This document shows, one piece after another, positions 14,889 to 21,866 of a stretch of 33,702 nt of DNA. The notes below the pieces were generated by a model. That model made no database searches and had not been told where the DNA came from. It saw only the letters and a program-made list of their open reading frames with translations. How positions within the stretch are numbered: position 1 is the stretch's first letter; every line of letters starts with the position of its first letter. The stretch comes from a virus, in the IMG/VR virus record IMGVR_UViG_3300025151_008670, positions 1 to 33,702 of that record, one strand, 5' to 3'. The position numbers were made by a program, and so were the translations under genes.

Positions 14889-15931
14889 AAAAAAATGTTA
14901 TAGTAACAGGAGTAACTGGTCAAGATGGAAGCTATATGGTTGAACATCTTCTTGCAAATACTGATTATAATATATTTGGTGGTGTAAGAAGATTGAGTGT
15001 ACCTAATTATAAAAATATTCAACATATTAAAGATAAAAGATTCAAGTTAATTGATTTAGATCTATCTGATGTACATAGTATTCATGAAGCTATTACAAAA
15101 TATAAACCAAGTTACTTTATTAACTTTGCTGCTCAATCATTTGTAGGAGCTAGTTGGTCTTTTCCTCAACAAACTTTTGATGTAAATGCTACAGCAGTAT
15201 TGCATATATTAGAATGTCTCAGAAAACACGCACCAGATTGTAGATTATATAACGCAGGTTCAAGCGAAGAATTTGGAAACATAAAGTATGTACCACAAGA
15301 TGAAAAACACCCTTCTGAACCTCGGAATCCATATGCAGTTTCTAAATGCTCTGCTAGACAATTTATAAAAATTTATAGAGAATCTTTCAATCTATTTGCA
15401 ATCCAATGTTGGCTATTTAACCATGAAAGTCCTAGAAGAGGTATAGAGTTTGTTACTCGTAAAATTACTAATGGTGTTGCTAAAATTCATCTTGCTTATA
15501 AAAATAATAAAAAACCGGAGCCTATAACTCTTGGTAATTTAAATGCACAGCGTGATTGGACAGACGCTAGAGATTGTGTAAGGCTTATTTGGGATATTCT
15601 TAATTTAAGGAGCCCTAGTGAATATGTTATTGGAAGTGGTTCTTCATATACTATTAAAGATTTCATAAATCCGTCTTTTGAATGTATTGGTATAAAAGGT
15701 AAGTGGGAAGGTGAAGGTATAAATGAACAATACATTTATAAAGGTGATGTTCTTATAAAAATCTCTCCTGAATTTTATAGACCTGATGCTATAAATTCTT
15801 GGCAAGATATACGTACAGCAGATATTACTAAAGCTAAAAATGATTTAAATTGGAATTTAGATTCAGGTTTAAAAGAATTAGCTCATAGTATGGTAGAGAA
15901 TGATATTAAGCTTTTGCAAAATCTTGATTAA
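14885..15931 (+). CDS. gmd: GDP-mannose 4,6-dehydratase
   Basis: A 348-residue short-chain dehydrogenase-type enzyme that turns GDP-D-mannose into GDP-4-keto-6-deoxymannose, the precursor of GDP-fucose, GDP-rhamnose, GDP-perosamine and similar sugars. VIVTGVTGQDGSYMVEHLL (5-23) is the NADP-binding Rossmann motif of the family. NAGSSEEFG holds the catalytic Ser/Glu, PYAVSK the catalytic Tyr and Lys, and LFNHESPRRG..FVTRKI is a strong family signature. Full length for the family. A GDP-heptose 4,6-dehydratase role is also possible, since heptose-specific homologues share these motifs. Confidence 0.9.
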   Translation: MKKNVIVTGVTGQDGSYMVEHLLANTDYNIFGGVRRLSVPNYKNIQHIKDKRFKLIDLDLSDVHSIHEAITKYKPSYFINFAAQSFVGASWSFPQQTFDVNATAVLHILECLRKHAPDCRLYNAGSSEEFGNIKYVPQDEKHPSEPRNPYAVSKCSARQFIKIYRESFNLFAIQCWLFNHESPRRGIEFVTRKITNGVAKIHLAYKNNKKPEPITLGNLNAQRDWTDARDCVRLIWDILNLRSPSEYVIGSGSSYTIKDFINPSFECIGIKGKWEGEGINEQYIYKGDVLIKISPEFYRPDAINSWQDIRTADITKAKNDLNWNLDSGLKELAHSMVENDIKLLQNLD

Positions 15932-15951
15932 GAGTTTGTAATAACTAATTA
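15924..15951 (+). promoter_or_regulatory. Weak sigma70-like promoter before the C-methyltransferase
   Basis: TTGATT (15924-15929), 16-base spacer and TAATTA (15946-15951), 6 bases before ATG 15958. The spacing matches the stronger examples, but the -10 box is poor. Confidence 0.25.
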
Positions 15952-15957
15952 ATACAT

Positions 15958-17226
15958 ATGTTAGTACATAAACAAAAATGTCGTGTTTGTGGTAATCCAA
16001 ATTTAAAAGAAGTTATAGATTTAGGCGAGCAATATTTTCAAGGTTGCTTTGTAAAAGACGGTGTACAGCCTCCACCACGAAGACCTATGCCTAATGTTAT
16101 TGTTCGCTGCTGTCCGGAAAATTATGAAGATGCTTGCGGGTTAGTTCAAACATCACATAGTATAGATACAGATTTATTATATTGTAACTACTGGTATGAG
16201 AGTGGGATTAGTCAAACTATGCGTGATCATTTAAAGAGTATAGTTGATACAGCTTTAGATATCACTGGCTCTACTTCAGGTAAAGTATTAGATATTGCAT
16301 CAAATGATAATACTCTTCTTAGAAATTACCCTGATAGCTTTAATAAAATTGGTATTGATCCTTCAAGTATAGCAGCTAGACAAACTGATAAGGATATAAC
16401 AGTTATCAATACTACATTTCCATCTAAACAAGTTAATAATTTAATTGAAGATAATTCAGCAGATATCATTACTTCAATAGCTTGTTATTATGATATTGAC
16501 GACCCGGTAAATTTTGCTAAAGAAATTAAAAACCTTCTTTCTGATAAAGGTATTTGGATTTTTGAGGTGGCTTATTGGAAGTCATTATTAGACAATCTAG
16601 CATATGATTCAATAGTTAATGAACATATTGTGCATTATCATTTACAACCGCTACAAAAAATAATGGAATTAGCTGGTCTTAAACTTTTTGATATCCAGAA
16701 AACTCCTACTAACGGTGGGGCAATTATGTGTTATGTTACACATAAAGATAACTTTGAGTATGATAATAGGGAAAGAAGGCAAAATATTCTTAATCTAAAA
16801 ATAGAAGAGTATGAAGCATATTTAGATACAGATAAACCTTATATAGAGTTTAGAAATAAAGTCGAGAAGCATAAAAAAGATCTTATTGAGTTAGTAGATG
16901 ATATAGTTAATAAACAGAAAAAGACTATTCATATATGCGGAGCTTCAACAAAACTTAATACTATATTAAATTATTGTGGAATCGGACCAGAATTAATTCC
17001 ATATGCATCTGAACGTAGTCCTGAAAAACATGGAGCTGAAACTATTAGCGGTATTAAGCTTATTTCAGAAGAAGAAAGTAGAGATATGAAACCAGATTAT
17101 TATCTTGTAGGCCCATATCACTTTAAAGATGAAATAGTCAAAAGAGAGTCTGAGTTTATTAAAAATGGAGGTGGTTTTATTTTCCCACTACCAGAGCTAA
17201 CAGTTGTAACAAAAGAAAACTTATGA
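15958..17226 (+). CDS. Sugar C-methyltransferase (SAM-dependent)
   Basis: A 422-residue, three-part protein matching sugar C-methyltransferases (NovU/TylC3/KijD1 type). An N-terminal zinc-binding region starts CRVCG (about 9-13), with further Cys to residue 61. A SAM-binding domain (about 100-240) carries VLDIASNDNTLL, a variant of the G-x-G loop. The C-terminal domain has the IHICGASTKLNTILNYCGI signature of this family, which holds the sugar nucleotide, and ends P..PYHFKDEI. It would methylate a keto-sugar nucleotide, plausibly the 4-keto product of the gmd gene 26 bases upstream, giving a branched-chain sugar. It overlaps the next gene by ATGA. Confidence 0.82.
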   Translation: MLVHKQKCRVCGNPNLKEVIDLGEQYFQGCFVKDGVQPPPRRPMPNVIVRCCPENYEDACGLVQTSHSIDTDLLYCNYWYESGISQTMRDHLKSIVDTALDITGSTSGKVLDIASNDNTLLRNYPDSFNKIGIDPSSIAARQTDKDITVINTTFPSKQVNNLIEDNSADIITSIACYYDIDDPVNFAKEIKNLLSDKGIWIFEVAYWKSLLDNLAYDSIVNEHIVHYHLQPLQKIMELAGLKLFDIQKTPTNGGAIMCYVTHKDNFEYDNRERRQNILNLKIEEYEAYLDTDKPYIEFRNKVEKHKKDLIELVDDIVNKQKKTIHICGASTKLNTILNYCGIGPELIPYASERSPEKHGAETISGIKLISEEESRDMKPDYYLVGPYHFKDEIVKRESEFIKNGGGFIFPLPELTVVTKENL

Positions 17227-17951
17227 AATACGATAGAGAATTATTAAAAACAGTTCATGGATCACATGAAGGTATAGATAAACAAGTATATACAAATAAG
17301 GTAATTCCGTTCGAAGATCTTAAGACTATTGGTCGAAGATTTATGGGCGCGGGAATGTCACAAAGTTATTCAGCTATTTACTGGCAAGAATATTTTGTTG
17401 AGTCAAATAGATTTGAATATATAGTTGAACTCGGAAGTCAAAAAGGAGCTTTAAGTACATATTTAGCTAATATGGCAGCTATTACTGAATCGTATATTTT
17501 TGATACATACGAAGCTTTTCCGTACCCTAGTGAGGAAACAGATGGTAGTGATTTAAAGGCACGTTCACTATATAATGGTACAGGTCATTGGTTCAGTAGA
17601 GAACATGAAGGCGTAGGTCATTGGTTTGAAAAAATGGCTGAAATTTCACCTTATATAAATATGCACTACGAAAATGTTTTTGATAAGAAAGTATTTGAAC
17701 ATATTAGCGATAACGTAAAAGAATTTAAAACATATATTTTCTGCGATGGAGGAAATAAATTAAGAGAATTAAACTTATATGCAAGATTGCTCAAAAGTGG
17801 AGATAGGATAGCTGTCCATGATTGGGGTATTGAGATACACCCCGAGCAAGTACAACCTATTTTAGATGAGTTTGATTTAGTTTATGATGAGCCATTTGCT
17901 AAGTCTGCTACTGATCTTAATACTTGGATAATGCCTTTTAGAAAAAACTAA
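17223..17951 (+). CDS. Methyltransferase-like protein (TylF/cephalosporin hydroxylase-like)
   Basis: A 242-residue protein with IVELGSQKGALSTYLANMA (about 73-91), a class I methyltransferase motif I variant. SYIFDTYEAFP supplies the acidic residue after beta 2. The later FCDGGNKLRELNLYARLLKSGDRIAVHDW resembles the D-G-(D/G) and (V/H)HDW of TylF and cephalosporin-hydroxylase-like O-methyltransferases. Its likely task is O-methylation of a sugar or glycan. It is coupled upstream by ATGA, and the next gene starts directly after its stop. Confidence 0.6.
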   Translation: MKYDRELLKTVHGSHEGIDKQVYTNKVIPFEDLKTIGRRFMGAGMSQSYSAIYWQEYFVESNRFEYIVELGSQKGALSTYLANMAAITESYIFDTYEAFPYPSEETDGSDLKARSLYNGTGHWFSREHEGVGHWFEKMAEISPYINMHYENVFDKKVFEHISDNVKEFKTYIFCDGGNKLRELNLYARLLKSGDRIAVHDWGIEIHPEQVQPILDEFDLVYDEPFAKSATDLNTWIMPFRKN

Positions 17952-18737
17952 ATGGATGTAGTTATACAAGGTAAAGTATTTCCAAATACTTATGAAACTG
18001 CTAAATGTTATACTACATTAGATTATATAGATAAAGTAATCATATCTACTTGGAATGATGAAACGTTAGAATCAGATTGTGAAAATGTAGTGGTAGTAAA
18101 GAGTCCTGTGCCTTACACTCCCCCTATGAATTTAAATTTGCAATTAGTATCTTTTAATGAGGGTTTAAAACACGTTACATCTGATTATACTATGAAATTT
18201 AGAAGTGATCAAATGGTCATGAAAAGTAGTATGAAAATGCTAAAGAGATTTGTAGATAAAAAAGGTTTTGATTGCGATGTAAAATATACTGACGGAACGG
18301 GACCTAAAGGAAAGATTTATGCTGTGGGTATGGGTAGTCATTTTCCATACCATCCTCAAGATCATATTTTTTGGGGTCATACTGAAGATATTAAATCTCT
18401 ATATAGTTGCCCTCTTTATAAAGAAGGAGAGCCAATAACACCAACATGGGAAGGTGGATTTGAAAACGAAACGGTAAGAATACCCTGTTATTTTGGATCA
18501 CATTATTTTGCAAAATTTAATTCTGAAGTATATGAGCATATAGAAAATTATAAAGACTTTCTTTTAGATACATCACCAAGTAGATATAGAGCTATGCAAA
18601 TATCAGAAGAGTTAAGAGATAAAATTTTCGGAGTGTTTCCTAGAATTAAAATGTGGTGGGAAAAATACAATACAGGTTATATGTATGACTTGTATGAACC
18701 ACAAGGAGAATATTATTATGATGAAGAGTGGGAATAA
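17952..18737 (+). CDS. WavE-like LPS biosynthesis protein
   Basis: A 261-residue protein. DVVIQGKVFPNTYETAKCYTTL, VIISTWNDE, then NLNLQLVSFNEGLKHVTSDYTMKFRSDQ follow the WavE family pattern (G-x-(V/I)...., (I/V)(L/I)STW, N.N.QI.(S/T)...GL......Y.(L/M)K.R.D). WavE proteins take part in LPS core synthesis in Vibrio and are thought to be glycosyltransferases, with (R/S)D acting like a DxD site. FGSHYFAKFNSEVYEHI in the C-terminal half fits too. The GDPD-like gene starts inside its 3' end, using AAGGAG that lies within this gene. Confidence 0.65.
   Translation: MDVVIQGKVFPNTYETAKCYTTLDYIDKVIISTWNDETLESDCENVVVVKSPVPYTPPMNLNLQLVSFNEGLKHVTSDYTMKFRSDQMVMKSSMKMLKRFVDKKGFDCDVKYTDGTGPKGKIYAVGMGSHFPYHPQDHIFWGHTEDIKSLYSCPLYKEGEPITPTWEGGFENETVRIPCYFGSHYFAKFNSEVYEHIENYKDFLLDTSPSRYRAMQISEELRDKIFGVFPRIKMWWEKYNTGYMYDLYEPQGEYYYDEEWE
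18703..18708 (+). promoter_or_regulatory. Shine-Dalgarno sequence deciding the GDPD-like start
   Basis: AAGGAG, 9 bases before ATG 18718 (12 before a second in-frame ATG at 18721). One of few perfect ribosome sites in the window; it lies inside the coding region of the WavE-like gene. Confidence 0.55.
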
Positions 18738-19203
18738 GCTAATATCACATAGAGGAAATATTACAGGTAAAACTAAGCATGAAAATGATCCTCAATATAT
18801 TGTAAATGCATTAGATCAGGGTTATGATGTAGAGGTAGATGTAAGTTATAGAGACACTAACTTTTGGTTAGGCCATGATAATAATAAGCATAGAGTAAAT
18901 CTAGATTTTTTAAGCGATAAAAGAATATGGTGTCATTTAAAAGATAAAGAAAGCTTAAAACAAATAGTTGATATTATAGGTAGTGAAGAAATAAATTATT
19001 TTTGGCACACATCTGAAGATTTTGTAATAACTTCAAAAGGATTTTTATGGCATCATTCAAAATCCCCTCTGTCAGATCTCACATCAAAATCTATTATAGT
19101 ACTCCCTGAAGGTAAAAAAATATTCCCAAGAAGAAATAAACTATACAATAAAATAAATCATTGCTATGGCATATGTAGTGATTATATTAAGATGTATGTT
19201 TAA
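18718..19203 (+). CDS. GDPD-like phosphodiesterase family protein
   Basis: A 161-residue protein if started at ATG 18718, chosen because AAGGAG (18703-18708) lies 9 bases upstream; an upstream ATG at 18685 is less likely. LISHRGNITG (about 7-16), YIVNALDQGYDVEVDVSY and WLGHDNN reproduce the HR, ExD and HD elements of the glycerophosphodiester phosphodiesterase barrel. The protein is shorter than full GDPD enzymes (about 240 aa). Small GDPD-like proteins of this kind occur in polysaccharide clusters, where they may act on phosphodiester-linked glycan parts. Activity is not certain. It overlaps the next gene by 8 bases. Confidence 0.6.
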   Translation: MMKSGNKLISHRGNITGKTKHENDPQYIVNALDQGYDVEVDVSYRDTNFWLGHDNNKHRVNLDFLSDKRIWCHLKDKESLKQIVDIIGSEEINYFWHTSEDFVITSKGFLWHHSKSPLSDLTSKSIIVLPEGKKIFPRRNKLYNKINHCYGICSDYIKMYV

Positions 19204-19663
19204 GCTTTTAATTTTAGATGTAGACGGTGTACTTACTACAGGCTGTAAAACTTACGACTTAGAGGGTAATGTCATAAGTAAAGAATTTAATGATAAAGAT
19301 TTTACTGCTATTAAACAGTTTAAAAATAAAAATATAAGCGTTTGCTTTCTTACTGCGGATGATAGAGTTAATCGTGCTGTAGCAAAAAGTAGAAAAATAG
19401 ATTTTTACTATGTTAGAGAGATGACTAAGAAGGATAAATCAGAATTACTTCCTTATTTGACTGGTAAGTATAAGGTTAATATTGACGAAATAGCATACGT
19501 GGGTGATGATTTACCTGATTTAAAAATAATTAAAAAGTTAAAATATACATATTGCCCAAGTGATTCAATTTACGAGGTTAAAAAAAACGTTAATGTAGCC
19601 TTAACAAGAGCAGGTGGTACTGGAGTTATTGCTGAATTATACGATAATATATATAATGAATAG
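19196..19663 (+). CDS. KdsC-type HAD phosphatase
   Basis: A 155-residue HAD-superfamily protein started at ATG 19196 (overlapping the previous stop by 8 bases) in preference to an upstream ATG at 19166. LILDVDGVLTTG holds the DxD nucleophile and acid (D8, D10), KEFNDKDFTAIK the KdsC-like cap segment, CFLTADD motif II, and YVGDDLPD (about 99-106) the metal-binding motif IV. KdsC releases phosphate from Kdo-8-phosphate; relatives act on N-acylneuraminate-9-phosphate and sugar bisphosphates. Here it precedes a PfkB kinase and a nucleotidyltransferase-isomerase, so a GmhB-like role on a sugar bisphosphate is a reasonable hypothesis. Confidence 0.75.
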   Translation: MFKLLILDVDGVLTTGCKTYDLEGNVISKEFNDKDFTAIKQFKNKNISVCFLTADDRVNRAVAKSRKIDFYYVREMTKKDKSELLPYLTGKYKVNIDEIAYVGDDLPDLKIIKKLKYTYCPSDSIYEVKKNVNVALTRAGGTGVIAELYDNIYNE

Positions 19664-20345
19664 TATCACACTTTATGGTCATATAACTACTGATACTATT
19701 TTTGATGGAGATATAACATATAAATCTGTAGGGGGTATAGGTAATGTGTGGTTTATGTTATCTAAAATATGTAAAAATTATCAAATAAATATTGAACCTA
19801 CAAATATTGGAGAAGCTCTTATTCTAGTTAATAAAGAAAAAGCAGAAAGATCTTCAATAGCTAATTTAAATCAAATAGAACGAAATCCTATTATTAAAGA
19901 TTCTAAGTGGTCTCATATACTCTATGTAAATGAGTTAGATAATTTATCTTATTTTAAAGATATAAGAGATAAGAGCGATATCGTTTCAATAGATATATGT
20001 AAGGGAAAACCTTTCAATCAAATCTCCATACTAAAATATGTAGATTATTTTTTTATATCTGATGAAGATTTATTTATGGATTTAAACGAACTTGTTAAAA
20101 AAGTTAAAGGTTGGGTAATTTTGCATCATAAGGGAGGGAGTAGATGCGTAAGTAAAGAAAAAGCATTTGATATTTCGACACCAGTTATAGATAATATTAA
20201 CGTTCTAGGAGCCGGTGATATGTTTGCTGCTGCTACAATAAACTGCATTCTTAATACAGTTGATAAATCTAATTTGCAGAATAATATAAAAGAAGCGCAC
20301 TCTATTACTTCAAAAATTTTAGCCGAAATAAATGAAAAAAACTAA
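19656..20345 (+). CDS. PfkB/ribokinase-family sugar kinase
   Basis: A 229-residue protein from ATG 19656; a longer in-frame reading starts at 19614 but lacks support. SVGGIGNVWFMLSKI is the N-terminal GG.(A/G)NV motif binding substrate, and INVLGAGDMFAAATINCIL is the C-terminal PfkB signature with the catalytic Asp of GAGD. It is shorter than the usual 290-330 residues, with part of the lid region missing or reduced. It should phosphorylate a sugar or sugar phosphate. Together with the flanking phosphatase and nucleotidyltransferase it matches the kinase step of ADP- or GDP-heptose type pathways. It overlaps the next gene by 14 bases. Confidence 0.75.
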   Translation: MNSITLYGHITTDTIFDGDITYKSVGGIGNVWFMLSKICKNYQINIEPTNIGEALILVNKEKAERSSIANLNQIERNPIIKDSKWSHILYVNELDNLSYFKDIRDKSDIVSIDICKGKPFNQISILKYVDYFFISDEDLFMDLNELVKKVKGWVILHHKGGSRCVSKEKAFDISTPVIDNINVLGAGDMFAAATINCILNTVDKSNLQNNIKEAHSITSKILAEINEKN

Positions 20346-21498
20346 TATACTAATTCCAATCGCAGGTAGAGGTCAACGTTTTGTTGATCAAGGTTATGTT
20401 ATGCCTAAACAACTTATAATGGTTGATGATAAACAAATGATTGATTGGAGCTTAGATTCAATTATTAAAAAAGAAGAATGTAATCTTATTTTTGCAATAA
20501 GAAGAGATCATGTAAGTAATTTTTCTTTAGATAAAATTTTAAAAAGTAGATATGGTAATGATATTAAAATTATTATTATCGATAAAATTACTAGAGGGTC
20601 AGTTGAAACGTGTTTACAAGCAGAAGAATATATTGATAATGACGACCCTTTAATAGTATATACTCTAGATGTTTTCTTCGAACCGTTCTTTGATCCAACT
20701 AATATTGATCATAACATTAACGGGTCTATTTTAACTTTTAAGAGTAACAATCCAGCTTATAGTTATGCTGAACTTGATAAAGATAAAAAAGTAATCAGAA
20801 CTGCTGAAAAAGAAGTCATTAGTGAAAATGCAGCAGTTGGTGTGTATACCTTTACTAAGGGTAGTGAGTTTGTAAAATACGGCAAACAAATGATTGATCA
20901 AAATCTTACTACTAATAACGAGTTTTATATCTGCCCGTTGTATAATTTAATGATTCAAGATGGGTGTATTGTAAAGACTGAAGATGTAGAAAAAATGCAT
21001 CTAATGGGTACACCAGAAGAATTAAACTTTTTTGTAACTCATTCCTTAAAAACTTTTGGTGTTAAACCTATAGCTTTATGTGCTGATCATTCAGGCTGGA
21101 ATCTTAAAGAAAAGGCTAAATCTATTTTAGAAAAATATAATTTACCGTATACTGATTTTGGTACTTTTGTTAATAAAGATTGCGACTATAATGACTACGT
21201 TTTTCAAGCTACAGATTTTATTAATAAGGGTAACTGTGACTTTGCTTTAGCATTTTGCAGAACCGGTCAAGGCATGAATATATCTGGTAACAAGCAGTCT
21301 GGTATTAGAAGTGCGTTAGTATTCAATGAATATACAGCTGAATATGCTGTACGTCATAATTGTGCAAATTATTTTGCTATTCCTAGTAAATTTGTAGACG
21401 CTGACCTTTTAGAAGAAATGATTAAAATTTGGATCAAGACAACTTTTGATGGTGGTAGACATGCTACACGTATACAAAAAGCTGAAGAAGGTAAATAA
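20332..21498 (+). CDS. Nucleotidyltransferase fused to RpiB-type sugar phosphate isomerase
   Basis: A 388-residue two-domain protein. Residues 1-240 are a sugar-1-phosphate nucleotidyltransferase: NILIPIAGRGQRF (5-17), PKQLIMVDDKQMIDW (25-39), a DVF substitution at the metal-binding acid (113-115), and MGTPEEL (225-231). Residues 246-388 are an RpiB/LacAB-type isomerase: ALCADHSGWNLKEKA, CDYNDY, FCRTGQGMNISGNK with C309 at the place of the RpiB catalytic Cys, GIRSALV, RHNCAN, and FDGGRHATRI. RpiB interconverts aldose and ketose phosphates. The fusion implies that one polypeptide makes and activates the sugar. I know no well-studied enzyme with this pairing. The stop overlaps the cupin start (TAATG). 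Confidence 0.85.
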   Translation: MKKTNILIPIAGRGQRFVDQGYVMPKQLIMVDDKQMIDWSLDSIIKKEECNLIFAIRRDHVSNFSLDKILKSRYGNDIKIIIIDKITRGSVETCLQAEEYIDNDDPLIVYTLDVFFEPFFDPTNIDHNINGSILTFKSNNPAYSYAELDKDKKVIRTAEKEVISENAAVGVYTFTKGSEFVKYGKQMIDQNLTTNNEFYICPLYNLMIQDGCIVKTEDVEKMHLMGTPEELNFFVTHSLKTFGVKPIALCADHSGWNLKEKAKSILEKYNLPYTDFGTFVNKDCDYNDYVFQATDFINKGNCDFALAFCRTGQGMNISGNKQSGIRSALVFNEYTAEYAVRHNCANYFAIPSKFVDADLLEEMIKIWIKTTFDGGRHATRIQKAEEGK

Positions 21499-21839
21499 TG
21501 GATGTACGTAATATAAACGATTTTACTAATGGGTGGTTTATTGGTGACTTTGAACCCTCTTTATTTAAAAATCCCTTTTTCGAAGTAGCTCACCAACATC
21601 ATAAAAAAGGTAAAATAGGTGATAAACATTTTCATAAACTTACAACAGAGGTTACTTATATTGTAACCGGTTCAATGAAGATAAATGACCTTGTACTTAA
21701 CAGAGAGCGATTTTTAAACGCTGGTAATATGTTTACTTTCTTTCCTAATGAAGTATCAGATGTAGAGTTTTTAGAGGATTCTGATCTTATAGTAGTGAGA
21801 TGGCCCTCTATACCTACAGATAAATATATGGTTGAATAA
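21498..21839 (+). CDS. Single-domain cupin, possible sugar-nucleotide epimerase/isomerase
   Basis: A 113-residue cupin. GDKHFHKLTTEVTYIVTG fits cupin motif 1, G...HxH(x)4E(x)6G, with two His and a Glu as metal ligands; the second motif is weaker (GNMFTFFPNEVSDVEFL). Small cupins in sugar clusters often act as epimerases or isomerases on keto-sugar nucleotides (RmlC or FdtA type) or bind sugars. It lies between the nucleotidyltransferase-RpiB fusion and GDP-mannose epimerase, so it could act on the 4-keto sugar made by gmd. Substrate unknown. Confidence 0.65.
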   Translation: MDVRNINDFTNGWFIGDFEPSLFKNPFFEVAHQHHKKGKIGDKHFHKLTTEVTYIVTGSMKINDLVLNRERFLNAGNMFTFFPNEVSDVEFLEDSDLIVVRWPSIPTDKYMVE

Positions 21840-21859
21840 TATGCTTATGAGCATATAAT
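21832..21859 (+). promoter_or_regulatory. Sigma70-like promoter for the GDP-mannose epimerase
   Basis: TTGAAT (21832-21837), 16-base spacer, TATAAT (21854-21859), 7 bases to ATG 21867: the same layout as queE. The -35 box overlaps the end of the cupin gene. A perfect palindrome fills the spacer. Confidence 0.6.
21839..21856. promoter_or_regulatory. Palindrome ATATGCT-TATG-AGCATAT between -35 and -10
   Basis: A perfect 7-base inverted repeat with a 4-base centre. It fills the promoter spacer and overlaps the first half of TATAAT, the position of a repressor operator. As RNA it would be a 7-bp hairpin at the end of the cupin transcript. No U-tract follows, so a terminator is less likely. Confidence 0.5.
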
Positions 21860-21866
21860 ATATTAT

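Noticed and set aside
19166-19195. Upstream ATG 19166 as start of the HAD phosphatase
   Set aside because: It would add ten hydrophobic residues before the normal family N-terminus (MFKLLILDVDG) and increase overlap with the preceding gene.
19641-19658. ATAATATATATAATG before the PfkB kinase as a promoter
   Set aside because: It is inside the phosphatase gene and lacks a spaced -35 box; low-complexity AT sequence.
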